NCBI GenBank assembly: GCA_903772945.1
Contig: CAICTM010000081.1
Span: forward strand, 62,001 to 126,000
DNA length: 64,000 nt
Source of the DNA: Seminavis robusta
Lineage: Eukaryota; Bacillariophyta; Bacillariophyceae; Naviculales; Naviculaceae
Direction of reading: 5' to 3'
Of this stretch, positions 55,481 through 64,000 are shown piece by piece. Both the position numbers and the translations under genes were made by a program. How positions within the stretch are numbered: the first letter of the stretch is position 1; each line of letters begins with the position of its first letter. The notes below the pieces were generated by a model. The model did not search any database, had not been told where the DNA came from, and was given only the letters and a program-made list of their open reading frames with translations.

Positions 55481-56441
55481 ACATTATCGGCGAGTCAGTT
55501 GGCCAAGAACTGGCTTCGTAGACTTATTACAGTATTACTTTCGTGGCCCATAGATATTATTATTGTTTTATGCAAGACTTTTTTTAAGAGCTCGTTCATA
55601 GTGTAGCCATGTCCAGGGTAGACTAACTTATTAGAGCCACAGTTCTATTTAGTACGTAGCCATGGCTACGTTCATCATTCCCTGGGCTGACGGATACCGG
55701 ACTCCAAAGTCCGTTGTGGAAGCTAGTCTAGACTAGTCTAGCCAGATCGATCACTCCAATGAAGACCAGGAACACCGAGAGGATCTGCCAGTCTCCGTTT
55801 GGGTTTGTGACACAAATAATGCTGGGTGTCTTTCCTCGAGGGATGGAGCCGGCCCACAGCAGCATCCGCCACGTCGCTTCAAGGTAGGAGGTTGGCGGGG
55901 TTTCCTTGGTTAGATGCTTGCTTGCTTGCTTGGTGAAGTGCACCCTGCCCTTTGGCTTTTTCTTCTTCGCAGTCGAATGCTTCTGGACTGGGACAATGAC
56001 CTTTCGTAGAATGATGCATAGCACGAGGACGATTGGTTCCAACATAGTAGAAGTTGACGATATAGCTCTCCCTGTCGGCCGGTGATGCGACTATAGGATC
56101 CTTAGCCAGGATGTAGGCAATGACCTCTTCCGTTGTGACTCTGGATTGGTGGAGATCCGTTCCGTTCTGGCAAAGAAGCGAACATTGAAATGTAAACACT
56201 TGCAGTTGACTTTACTGACGGAAGTGCAGGTTCGAGAAAGGATGGGCTAGTCGGTGATTGGTTGGTGATATCTATGGCAATGAACATTATGAGCGACAAG
56301 TACTACGGAAAGATCTACAAGATGGTGAAGAGAGGTATAGGTAAACAATTGGTTTGTAAATTCTTAGAGAGCCCCCAATCATAGAGCTTGGCTCATTGGG
56401 GCAAGAAAGCCCAGAGGTACCCTTGCACGGCTTTGATAGCA
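55481..56441. other. Interval without a supportable gene
   Basis: Minus-strand frames at 55728-56045 and 55879-56199 overlap each other and lack a domain or paralogue. GCTTGCTTGCTTGG microsatellite-like DNA lies near 55917. Confidence 0.4.
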
Positions 56442-57521
56442 TCAGACTTCCCAGAAGAGGAAACACTCCATGATTTCTGTGGCGGGCATCATGTCCTTTC
56501 CAAACTTCCTTGTTGCAACTTCCACTGCATGCCTCACGGATGTAGTACTTATGTTGTAGCATGCAACATATGCCTTGATCCACTTGTGCAAATCAGAAGG
56601 TGGGCAGGGCTGTGCCCGAGCCCATTTTGTAATTGCAGCATGCCCATGTAACTCTGCAAAGGCAATAGCTGTGGTATCCCATGGGCAGCCCTCTTTCACA
56701 GCCCAATGGAGAACTTCCAAGTGACCATTTTGAGCAGCAGTACCACATGTGTCTTTATCCCATGGACAGCCATTCTCATGGGCATATTTGAGGCATTCCA
56801 ACTTTCCATTCTGAGCAGCAATGGTGCAGGTGTCGTTATCCCATGGGCATACATTCTCATGGGCATATTTGAGGCATTCCAATTGACCATTTGAGGCAGA
56901 TAAGGTGCATGTGTTGTTATCCCATGGACAGCCATTCTCGTGGGCATATTTGAGGCACTCCACATGGCCACCTCCCACAGCAGCACTACATGTTATTTCA
57001 TCCCATGGACAGCCATTCTCATGTGCATATTTGAGGCATTCCAAATGTCCATCTTCTGCTGCACCTGCACATGTGCCTGAATTCCAGGGACAGCCATTCT
57101 CATGAGCAAACATGAGGCATTCTAAATTCCCCTCGCATGCAGCCATAGCACATGTGTCTTCATCCCAGGGACAGCCATTCACATGTGCATACTTGAGGCA
57201 TCCCAAATGGCCGCTCAAAGCAGCCATAAAGCAAGTTGTTTCATCCCATGGACATCGATTCTCATGCAAATAATTGAGGCATTCCAAATGACCCTCACGT
57301 GCAGCAGTAAAACATGCACTTGCGTCCCATGGACAGCCATTCTCATGAGCATATTTGAGGCACTCCACAAGGCCGCCTTCAGCAGCAGCCTTGCATGTGG
57401 TTCTATCCCATGGACAGCCATTCTGATGAGCATACTTGAGACAATCCAAATGGCCATTTCTAGCGGCAAAAAAACAAGTAGCTTCATTCCATGCAAATCC
57501 CTGCTGCTTGGCCCAGTTCAT
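56442..57521 (-). CDS. Ankyrin-like repeat protein of the 'NGCPWD' type
   Basis: Open frame of 359 residues with about eleven units of 27 residues (81 bp), consensus GHLECLKYAHENGCPWDEITC. A C-terminal cap without repeats follows (HKWIKAYVACYNISTTSVRH ... KDMMPATEIMECFLFWEV). These ankyrin-like repeats are expanded in diatoms and giant viruses; they build protein-binding solenoids. The ATG at 57521 falls inside a repeat-like unit (MNWAKQQGFAWNEATC). The expected N-terminal part (AKVGSLP) lies directly upstream in another frame, so this frame is probably the 3' part of a once longer gene. Whether it is still expressed is unknown. The DNA units are alike enough (81-bp period) for unequal exchange to vary their number. 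Confidence 0.75.
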   Translation of the reverse strand: MNWAKQQGFAWNEATCFFAARNGHLDCLKYAHQNGCPWDRTTCKAAAEGGLVECLKYAHENGCPWDASACFTAAREGHLECLNYLHENRCPWDETTCFMAALSGHLGCLKYAHVNGCPWDEDTCAMAACEGNLECLMFAHENGCPWNSGTCAGAAEDGHLECLKYAHENGCPWDEITCSAAVGGGHVECLKYAHENGCPWDNNTCTLSASNGQLECLKYAHENVCPWDNDTCTIAAQNGKLECLKYAHENGCPWDKDTCGTAAQNGHLEVLHWAVKEGCPWDTTAIAFAELHGHAAITKWARAQPCPPSDLHKWIKAYVACYNISTTSVRHAVEVATRKFGKDMMPATEIMECFLFWEV

Positions 57522-57965
57522 AACGGAAGACTTCCAACTTTGGCAACTTTCTTAAATACGACTCTCGCTAATGGTTGTTTCCGACCCGAACTGTCTGATT
57601 GCCAGTGTGTGGCACATGCCTCATTGACAAAGGCATTGCTATAGAATGTATCAGTGGCAGTTGCAGGGCGATCATGATCAAACGTGCCCAACAGCACTGT
57701 GGTGGGGTTTGATTCTGCGTTACAGTAATCCTTGTAGCTTTGATTCATCTGCTTGTTGACAGCACCGACAAAGGCATAATGCCCCATGCCAACAAAAGGA
57801 AGGATGCCTCCGACCCAAAAATATCCTTCCGATCCAACACCAAGATGCCAGAGGCAGCATCCAGTTGTCTCTGCCGTTTTGTTACAGGCTCCGCAGTATC
57901 AAGCGCCTCCTTTTCGCAGAGAAGGCTTCACGCTTCTTTTGAGAGGGATCATTGGTGGAAGACAT
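57518..57965 (-). pseudogene. Broken N-terminal part of the ankyrin-like gene
   Basis: Read towards the repeats, three consecutive frames each hold a plausible piece. First is MSSTNDPSQKKREAFSAKRR from 57965. Then comes KRQRQLDAASGILVLDRKDI. Last is VGGILPFVGMGHYAFVGAVN, running to FKKVAKVGSLPL at 57518, where TTATGA joins the repeat frame. In whole family members these would form one N-terminal domain leading straight into the first repeat. The last junction would need a one-base change, and two more shifts lie upstream, so at least three breaks are visible. Sequence error in one of them cannot be excluded, but three argue for decay. Confidence 0.55.
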
Positions 57966-58317
57966 GGTTGCTACCGTACGATACTCAGTTCTGCTGTGGC
58001 TATAGAATAGCCGATAAGGGAGGGCTCGATCTCGATTGTCGCGGTTGTGTTGCGATGGCCGGTTGCGCGATCGAGATATTAAAATGTTAAAATGTGTATT
58101 TTGTAGAGATTTATTTTTCTTCGGACGCATGGATCCTTCGCGCGTTAGCCGTTGGATCTTTTTTGCCTCAATCGAGAGAGGTCATTCATCGGCATCTTCT
58201 CTCTTCTTTCTAGCTTTCTGTTTCGCAATCTATCTACTGTACTGTATCTTTGGGCACGAACTCTCTCTCTCCTTTACAAACAACAACAACAATAACAAAA
58301 CCACTGTATCATCCGCC
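57966..58317. promoter_or_regulatory. Upstream region between the ankyrin-like gene and the second BTB gene
   Basis: About 350 bp between divergent 5' ends. CAACAACAACAATAACA repeats lie in the probable leader just before the ATG at 58318. An in-frame upstream ATG at 58036 would add a hydrophobic stretch with no match in the paralogue, so I do not use it. Confidence 0.4.
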
Positions 58318-59457
58318 ATGTTTGGCAGCGCCCCCGCTCCAGCTCCCGCACCCAAGGCCGAAAAGGATCCCATTGTCGGTTTGGATGTGGGCGGCACGCT
58401 CTTTTACTTTCGCATGTCCAACCTGATAAAGTCGGGAAGTGACTACTTTAGCAAAGCTCGATTGGACAAGGAGGTTTCCTACAGGGATTCTCATGGACGC
58501 AAGATCATCTTTATCCAACGATCTCCGGAACGATTTGCCTATGTGCGAGATTATCTCATTGCCGCGGCGGCTGCTGCTGCTAAAAGTGGCGACGACAAAG
58601 AAGAAGACGTCAGTATTACCTTGCGCCTTCCTCCCAATGACTTGGTCTTGCGACGCAATCTACGAGAAGAAGCGGAATTCTTTGGTCTCCCCGGCATGAC
58701 GGCAGCGCTGCAAGTCTCGCAGACATTTGCGCCGTCCCAAACCAACCGGGGTGTCTTGTATTGGTTGGGAACCAATCGCGGTTCTAGCGACAAGTACGAA
58801 AATCCCTATGCCATGGGAGTGGTCAATGTGACGGGTTGGATGGACGACGAAGAAGAAAATGACGAAGAAGACATGTTCGAATTGGCACGATTTGCACGGA
58901 GTCGCGAGACATTTGTCCATTATCGATTAAAACCCGTCGTTCAAGCCGTCAAAAAACAACCCGGCGAATGGGAAATGGAACAATTTTCCTGTCTGCAATG
59001 GTGCAAACATGCCAACAAACGATTGCCTGTCATTGTGGATTTTTTGGAAAACACCATTATGGTACGCCCAACGCACTATTCGTTGCGTGTCAGTGAATGC
59101 ATGGGATTGGCGGGTGATTGGAACTTGGAAGGATCGGTTGACGGAAAAAGTTGGGATGTCTTGCATGCGGCGCGAGACGATGATAGTTTGAAGATGGATG
59201 AAGGAAACGATGAAATCAAGGCGCAACTTACCAAGACGTTGGCATTTTATAATGATCACGTGCAAAATGATGAACTCAGTGCCGATGTCCTCTTGACTAT
59301 TTTGGAACAAGATTACCGACATTCCTGGAAATTGGACCCACCGCCGACCAAGTTTTATCGCTTCTTTCGATTGATTGGGGCCAGTGACGAAAAGGGCGAA
59401 GATGCCTGTTTGCATGGCGAAGGACTGGAATTGTACGGTGCAGTCTATGAGGAATAG
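58318..59457 (+). CDS. KCTD-type BTB protein with C-terminal F5/8C-like domain (paralogue 2)
   Basis: Single exon, 379 residues from MFGSAPAPAPAPKAEKDP. The BTB/T1 domain (about residues 19-135) has GLDVGGTLFYFRMSNLI, YRDSHGRKIIFIQRSPERF and EEAEFFGLPGM, with an Ala-rich, Lys/Asp insert before the last helices (IAAAAAAAKSGDDKEEDVS). SQTFAPSQTNRGVLYWLGTN and an acidic patch follow. The F5/8C-like end has THYSLRVSECMGLAGDWNLE, SWDVLHAARDD, FYRFFRLIGA and LHGEGLELYGAVYEE. It aligns with the gene at 54326 from start to end, so the two arose by duplication and were then separated by the ankyrin-like gene or its insertion. The start was chosen because it matches the position of the paralogue's start. 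A substrate-adaptor role is inference. Confidence 0.88.
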   Translation: MFGSAPAPAPAPKAEKDPIVGLDVGGTLFYFRMSNLIKSGSDYFSKARLDKEVSYRDSHGRKIIFIQRSPERFAYVRDYLIAAAAAAAKSGDDKEEDVSITLRLPPNDLVLRRNLREEAEFFGLPGMTAALQVSQTFAPSQTNRGVLYWLGTNRGSSDKYENPYAMGVVNVTGWMDDEEENDEEDMFELARFARSRETFVHYRLKPVVQAVKKQPGEWEMEQFSCLQWCKHANKRLPVIVDFLENTIMVRPTHYSLRVSECMGLAGDWNLEGSVDGKSWDVLHAARDDDSLKMDEGNDEIKAQLTKTLAFYNDHVQNDELSADVLLTILEQDYRHSWKLDPPPTKFYRFFRLIGASDEKGEDACLHGEGLELYGAVYEE

Positions 59458-60641
59458 AAAGCAAAAAGCAGAAAACTGTTGAAGTGACGGCTGGTCTCTA
59501 GCTAGAGGAAAAAGGAACGGAGAGTGGATGCGGACAATGCGGTAGATTATCTGCAAGAGGAAGATAGGGAGGATTTTATTAAGAAGGAAGTTGAACGTTC
59601 GTGGGTCCTCTGTAGTTCGCACTAAATTGCGGGTGGAACATTGAATCTCCGAAACTGCTGATTGGTGGCAATGTCTGTACTTGGTTCTTGCGGTGATCTC
59701 CGAACATGAAGGCCAATCATTCCTTTATGTTGCATTCGTAGTCGCCTTCGTAACCAAGGGTTAGCATCCATACCGGTACCCACTTCTGGATCCCCGAAAC
59801 AGCCATTTGATCGGGCCCATCGAAGCCAAACAATTAATGACCACAAATGCATGTTGGTCCATCCCACGGGCAATTGTTTTCTCTGGCCCACTTCAAAACC
59901 TCCACGTGCCCCTTGCCTGCTGCAGGCAGATGCGTGTGCATCCCAATGCCAATCCATGCACTAGCAAACTTCCAGATTACCGCCTTCGGCAGCACTTCTG
60001 ACCGATTTGCTTGAGCACTTTGTGGCATCCACCTTATGAGCCACATGTGATTGCAATACTCCAGAGTATCTAGCTAGATGACCATTTCCAGCTGCACACA
60101 TGCATCTCCATGAATCGAATCAATCCCACGGGCATCCATTCTCATGTGCCCACTTAGACTACTTCACCAGTTCAAAAGCACCTTGTCTGGCAGATTTTGA
60201 CAAGTGGGCCCATCCCTCGAAAAATCCTTTATCACGGGACCATTGGAGCAGGCGAAGTGGTCCTACCGTATACCTGCAACACCATGTGCCCGAGCAATGG
60301 ATTCTTGCGTTTTGCTTGAGGCATACGGTGCAAAGTAACAATGGCACATGGCGTATTGTTTGTACTCAGGCGAGACAAGAGAGGCTGTGGAATGAATGGA
60401 AGAAAAACTACCGGTACCGGTAAGCGGAGGCTTGCTGGTTACCCTCCATTTGCATGAAAAAACTACATAGCATTATAGAGCTTGGTTCGTTTGCAATTCC
60501 CTAGAAACCTGAGAGTTGGCACCTCAACCTCATCCGCATCCTCATCCTCCTCCACCACAAGTACACAAAAGCAAATAAATATACCAAAACTATCCACGCA
60601 TCCACTTGTGCGTTGCTTCTGTCATCATCAAATAGAATTTT
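59458..60641. other. Interval dominated by an ankyrin-type relic
   Basis: No intact gene. The relic at 59640-60345 explains most of the minus-strand protein-like sequence. TACCGGTACCGGTA lies at 60410-60423. Confidence 0.45.
59640..60345 (-). pseudogene. Decayed ankyrin-like gene of the 'CPWD' family
   Basis: Pieces of the consensus repeat appear in different frames of the minus strand, in order: LRLLQWSRDKGFFEGWAHLS, then KWAHENGCPWD, then CAAGNGHLA, then AAGKGHVEVLKWARENNCPW, and RWARSNGC. Several frame changes and stops separate them. It is an old host-gene copy, more decayed than the gene at 56442, with the tryptophan-rich LKWAREN variant of the repeat rather than LKYAHEN, so it is probably not a recent copy of that gene. 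Confidence 0.65.
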
Positions 60642-61346
60642 TTAGCAGTCCACTGGATTGGTAACCCAAAACTTGGAATTGTATTCATTGGCTGGTTTGT
60701 TGCCGTCCGCAAAACCCGGTACGTCTGCTTCCATTCGTTCGAGATAATCGGCAATCCCATCGGGCAACTCCATGGTGACCTTGATTTGCGACAACATGGG
60801 CGCAAACCGAAAATCGGCAATGGTGGGAGTATCACTCATCAAAAACTTGGTCTTGTCCAACAGAATGCCCACCACCTTGTTTTCTAGGTATTCCTTAATG
60901 GCATCGGCGGCAGCCTTTTGAGACGCCTTGGTGTGTTCCTTGGATTCATCCATGGCAGCAACGTCTCCAGCATATAAGGGGAATCCCAACGTGGGATAGG
61001 CTGCCTTGGGGATGAGGTTACAAATTCCGGTATTGATCATGTCGCAGACCATGTCAATTTTGGCAGCCTTTTGGGCATTGTCGGATGGATAAAACTTTCC
61101 TGCCTTGTCGGGGAATGCCTTGGCCAAGTAGCGCATGGATGCGGCGGTTTCGCAGACGGAAAAGTCGCCATGTTCAACAGCAGGAGCGCAATTGTTGGGA
61201 AACTTGGCAATATACTCGGGAGTTCTAGTTTGACCCCAGGCATTCTTCTCTTCAAAGGGAATCTCAGCTGCCAATAGGAATGTCCGAATCACAGCCGAGT
61301 TGGAAGAAGGTGGGAGGGTCCACAGAATTACTTTGTCCTCGCTCAT
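60642..61346 (-). CDS. Glutathione S-transferase-like protein
   Basis: Single exon, 234 residues from the ATG at 61346 (MSEDKVILWTLPPSSNSAVI); the frame extends upstream, but this start fits the family. The thioredoxin-like N-terminal half shows LWTLPPSSNSAVIRTFLLAA, CAPAVEHGDFSVCETAASMR (the Glu-Thr/Ala pair of the glutathione-binding loop), and YLAKAFPDK. The helical C-terminal half contains LSDTP-type residues, here LMSDTPTIADFRFAPML. The pattern suggests a theta- or omega-related cytosolic transferase. The PSSNS site has Ser where many enzymes have Ser or Cys. The usual role is conjugating glutathione to electrophiles or reducing peroxides. The exact class is uncertain. Confidence 0.87.
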   Translation of the reverse strand: MSEDKVILWTLPPSSNSAVIRTFLLAAEIPFEEKNAWGQTRTPEYIAKFPNNCAPAVEHGDFSVCETAASMRYLAKAFPDKAGKFYPSDNAQKAAKIDMVCDMINTGICNLIPKAAYPTLGFPLYAGDVAAMDESKEHTKASQKAAADAIKEYLENKVVGILLDKTKFLMSDTPTIADFRFAPMLSQIKVTMELPDGIADYLERMEADVPGFADGNKPANEYNSKFWVTNPVDC

Positions 61347-61784
61347 GGTTTGGTTTTGGGTAGCTAAAAAGCAGATTGGATACTCCCTGGTTTCTTGTGT
61401 TATGAGGGTTGATTTATGCCACTGATGTGGATGGTTGGTGATGACTTGCGTCTGTGCAAAGGTTGACAACCGGATATTGCTCGGCGACGGTGGGCGGCGA
61501 CCAAGGTCGGTTCATTGTGCCTTTGATCGGCGGTTCCGGGTTCCAGGAGGCTCTTCGAAGAGTTGGGCGTTGTTGGTGGCAAGTACGTCAGCGTTGAGAT
61601 ATTATTTGACATTCAATCGTGCATTTGTTATCCGTCACCATCGCCAAACCATCCTCGGATGCTTCCTCTTTGGAAAGGGAGGCAGGTGAGAGGGTTGTCA
61701 AGCAAGGTATATCCGTTCTGTTCGAACAAGCACACTGTGCCAAATTCATCCTAGCTAGTTGTATCCACCAGTGTCAAAGATACA
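61347..61784. promoter_or_regulatory. Upstream region between GST and nuclease genes
   Basis: About 440 bp between divergent starts, presumably holding both promoters. No named element is visible. CTAGCTAG occurs at about 61751. Confidence 0.35.
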
Positions 61785-62510
61785 ATGGGTCAGTGCTTGT
61801 CCATTTTCATTGAGCTACTGAAAGCAGCCCAGGAAGAAGAACAGCAGCAGCAGCAGCAGCAAACTCATCATCAAGAACCTCCTTCCACAGCCGAAACATC
61901 ATCCTCTCCCAATGCGGCTGCTACCTACCCTTCCCTCCCAGCAGATGCGGAACAACACCGGGTGCGAAATGTCTACGATGGAGATACGCTCACGCTTACC
62001 GACGAACGTCGGGTACGATTCTTGGGAATAGATACCCCCGAGATTAAAGAAAAACAACCCTTTGCGCAAGAAGCCAAGGCGTACAGCAAAGATCTCTGCG
62101 ACAAGAAGGATATCTGGATCTCGTTTGATGGCGACAACAAACAAGATCACTATGGACGATTATTGGCGTTCGTTTGGGTTCCAGCTCCAGAAAATAATAA
62201 TGGAAACAGTTACTTGTGCGTCAATGAAGGACTCGTGGCCCACGGATTCGCATCGGCGTATACGCCCAACAATAAACAAGCGAAATTGCACAATTGGGAC
62301 AAATTGGTCCGTTTGCAATCCAATGCACGAACACAAAAACGAGGCATGTGGTCCAATTTCCAGGATGACAGCGTCTACAAAACGGCCAACGGAGCTGCGT
62401 ATCATCGACGAGATTGTCAGCATCTGACAAAAGTCAAACACGTCGAAGAACTCGCCACCAGTCAAGCCATGGACAGGGGACTACATGCTTGTCGGACGTG
62501 TATGGGGTAA
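61785..62510 (+). CDS. Membrane-anchored-type staphylococcal nuclease homologue
   Basis: Single exon, 241 residues. The start MGQCLSIF fits N-myristoylation at Gly2 with palmitoylation at Cys4, as in plant CAN-type nucleases. A poly-Gln/Ser/Pro linker follows (residues 16-55). The SNase domain (about 58-190) has VYDGDTLTLTDERRVRFLGI, DTPE, QDHYGRLLAFVW and AHGFASAYT. The catalytic Arg/Glu/Arg set is visible: Arg in RVRFLGIDTPE, Glu in that loop and Arg in HYGR. Calcium-binding Asp residues are in DGDT and DTPE. A C-terminal module with AYHRRDCQHL and HACRTCMG looks like the small metal-binding tail found on many SNase proteins. It should cut DNA and RNA at a membrane face. The family call is strong. 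Confidence 0.92.
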   Translation: MGQCLSIFIELLKAAQEEEQQQQQQQTHHQEPPSTAETSSSPNAAATYPSLPADAEQHRVRNVYDGDTLTLTDERRVRFLGIDTPEIKEKQPFAQEAKAYSKDLCDKKDIWISFDGDNKQDHYGRLLAFVWVPAPENNNGNSYLCVNEGLVAHGFASAYTPNNKQAKLHNWDKLVRLQSNARTQKRGMWSNFQDDSVYKTANGAAYHRRDCQHLTKVKHVEELATSQAMDRGLHACRTCMG

Positions 62511-62606
62511 TGAAAGGTACGAGTGAGAGAGTAGTGTAGGAAAAAGATAGATGTAGCTAGCTATCGACTGCATTATTCTATGACATTGATATTTATTTTT
62601 CGGGCC

Positions 62607-62870
62607 CTATGCCATGGCTAGCAGTTCTTCTGCCATGGCCACAGCATTGGTCAAAGTAACGAGATTGCCATTTTCCAGCTTGAGCTTCTCCAATTCGACT
62701 TGCAGCTCGGCATATTGCGACTTGAGTTTGTCAAAGGCTGATTCCAGTTGAGCGTTCTTGGTCTTTTCCACGAGCAATTGGTAGGCAACACTGTTCTCGA
62801 AACTAGTATGCTTCTCAGAGGAGGTTGGGTGTTCGGGTGCTGCTGCTGAGGACGAGATAGAAGGGACCAT
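62607..62870 (-). CDS. Small coiled-coil protein
   Basis: Single exon, 87 residues. A Ser/Ala/Pro start (MVPSISSSAAAPEHPTSSE) leads to a heptad-type helix (LLVEKTKNAQLESAFDKLKS, then LQVELEKLKLENGNLVTLTN) and ends MAEELLAMA. It has good start context and lies convergently with the nuclease gene. It resembles small dimerising scaffold or prefoldin-like helices, but I cannot name it. The composition is clearly protein-like; the small size keeps confidence moderate. Confidence 0.55.
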   Translation of the reverse strand: MVPSISSSAAAPEHPTSSEKHTSFENSVAYQLLVEKTKNAQLESAFDKLKSQYAELQVELEKLKLENGNLVTLTNAVAMAEELLAMA

Positions 62871-63717
62871 GGTTGTTACTGAGGTTGATTTTGTTGTTGT
62901 TGCGGATGAGAAGTAGCTGTTGTGGTTGCTTTGGAATGTAATTTATGAACAGTCGATCGTTGTGTTGCGTTGCCAATTTCGTTGATGATGGAAAGTGATG
63001 GCGAGATTAAACATCGAACAGTACCGTGGTTGCAAGACCAAACGGAGCGGCCATGTTGAGGACCATCGTTCGTTTTCGAAATGGCTGTCTTGACAGCCGA
63101 CAACCGAAAGATGCCTGCTTGCCGTGGAGGTGCAGATCGGTTGAATAGGAAAAGATCCATGCTTGCCGTGGAGGTGCAGATCTTGAATATGAAGCACGGT
63201 CCTCGAGTGACGACGTTGGAAAATGACAAGCAAGGCTGGTCTACCGCTAGGCGCCTTGCAAGTCTTTTCGATTAAAAGTTACGGCATCTAACAACTACCG
63301 TATCGGCACAGTACATGTTCGTTGTAGTTTGAAAACAAAGATCTACCACCGACTAGTAAAGAAGTGGTGGCAAACATTATTTCGGCGGCAGCACGGTATC
63401 TTAGCTACAGTTACGTCACATCGTAGCTTCGTCTCCTGGAGCACGGGCAATGATGCCAATAACCAGACTGTCCATAGAGTGGGCAAGCGACATCCAAGCG
63501 ACAATGCATGCCATTTCTCTATTGAGCATCTTCGCTGTTGTCATGGCCGTGTCCGCAAACATTTTTGCCAGCCACGACGGTTGCCATCAAGAATCAGGCT
63601 CGAGAAAAGACAAGGCCGTGTTGGGTGCGCAAATTGTTGGGTGCGGTTGGCCTTGCGTATGCCACTGCTGTTTTTTGAGCTAGCAAGCTGCTGATGCTGT
63701 ATTCTTTCGAAAGCTCC
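62871..63717. other. Interval without a supportable gene
   Basis: A 23-bp direct repeat, TGCTTGCCGTGGAGGTGCAG, starts at 63116 and again at 63160. Frames here overlap on both strands and have no domain. Confidence 0.45.
63116..63182. repeat. Two 23-bp direct repeats, 44 bp apart
   Basis: TGCTTGCCGTGGAGGTGCAG plus ATC occurs at 63116-63138 and 63160-63182 with no mismatch. The function is unknown. Confidence 0.85.
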
Positions 63718-64000
63718 TTATTTCCCTTCGTATGGAATTTTGACAATTTTGGGATGATCCTTGGTGAACCCCGAGGATTCATGTGCCCAGAGTGTCTCAC
63801 CCCACCAAGTGAGATCCTTCAAATGATGATACCCTTTGGACTCGAGCAATGCATGTAATTGTTCATTCGGTCGCTCGACCGTCATGACTCTGACTTTATA
63901 AGTGTCAAAAGGAAAGTGTTGCATGACCAAAAATTCAGCTCCTTCAATATCTAGATTCAAGTAATCAATTGTTTTGGGAACCTGATACCGTTGCAACACT
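63718..64000 (-). CDS. FkbM-like methyltransferase, C-terminal part (5' cut by window edge)
   Basis: The minus-strand frame is open to the right edge, so only the last 90 or so residues are visible. KTIDYLNLDIEGAEFLVMQH is the motif V region of FkbM/Methyltransf_21 enzymes (YLNLDIEGAE, with the conserved acidic pair). VRVMTVERPNEQLHALLESK, GYHHLKDLTWWGETLWAHES and a short basic tail follow, the usual C-terminal layout of the family. These S-adenosylmethionine-dependent enzymes methylate sugars or other small molecules. The remaining domain and any signal peptide lie outside the window. Confidence 0.77.
   Translation of the reverse strand, partial: VLQRYQVPKTIDYLNLDIEGAEFLVMQHFPFDTYKVRVMTVERPNEQLHALLESKGYHHLKDLTWWGETLWAHESSGFTKDHPKIVKIPYEGK

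Noticed and set aside
57966-58317. In-frame upstream start (58036) of the second BTB gene
   Set aside because: It would add 94 residues with a hydrophobic stretch absent from the paralogue, and the ATG at 58318 matches the paralogue's start.
1-64000. Search for tRNA, rRNA and CRISPR arrays
   Set aside because: No cloverleaf with the expected conserved loop, no rRNA segment and no regularly spaced direct repeats with unique spacers were seen by eye. A covariance-model scan would be needed to exclude tRNAs fully.

Overview
This window looks like nuclear DNA of a diatom, probably a raphid pennate species with a fairly large, repeat-bearing genome; I cannot name the species. The grounds are short GT-AG introns (mostly 74-130 bp), many single-exon genes, and hydrophobic leaders followed by an aromatic residue (for example TAF, VAAF, SVAF), as in the ASAFAP-type presequences of proteins sent to a secondary plastid. 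There are also ankyrin-like repeats of the 'NGCPWD' type and intergenic DNA peppered with GCTA and GTACC motifs.

Layout. 2-9345: a giant chorein/VPS13-type lipid-transfer protein, cut by the left edge, carrying PH, RanBP2-type zinc finger and PX-like modules. 9973-12802: an M3 oligopeptidase A in five exons. 13184-14155: a PDZ plus 2Fe-2S ferredoxin protein. 15139-19685: a secreted serine protease lying between two related small secreted-protein genes that were recovered only by splicing. 21061-27590: membrane and plastid-type proteins, including a head-to-head paralogue pair, and ribosomal protein uL11 (RPL12). 28461-31040: a tandem duplication, one copy broken and one open, of a multispan membrane protein. 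31820-34431: a divergent pair, a CS-domain protein and a type II membrane protein. 34432-36920: gene-poor, repeated DNA. 36921-43524: an FCP1/NIF-type phosphatase, a cytochrome P450 and a plastid-type membrane protein. 44031-49345: UDP-glucose:glycoprotein glucosyltransferase (UGGT). 51006-53897: a whole-looking Penelope-like retroelement (RT plus GIY-YIG) with 77-bp direct terminal repeats and a probable 7-bp target duplication. 54326-60345: two paralogous KCTD-type BTB plus F5/8C-like genes around an ankyrin-type gene, with relics of the same ankyrin family nearby. 60642-64000: a glutathione S-transferase, a lipid-anchored-type nuclease, a small coiled-coil protein and the end of an FkbM-like methyltransferase.

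There is no operon logic here. The genes are independent eukaryotic units, several in divergent pairs that probably share promoters. The observations most worth follow-up are the Penelope-like element with its terminal repeats, the two small secreted genes flanking a secreted protease, the PDZ-ferredoxin fusion, the divergent plastid membrane-protein paralogues, the chimeric duplicate at 28.5 kb, and the scattered ankyrin relics. All splice models were made by eye from splice consensus and reading-frame continuity and need transcript support.
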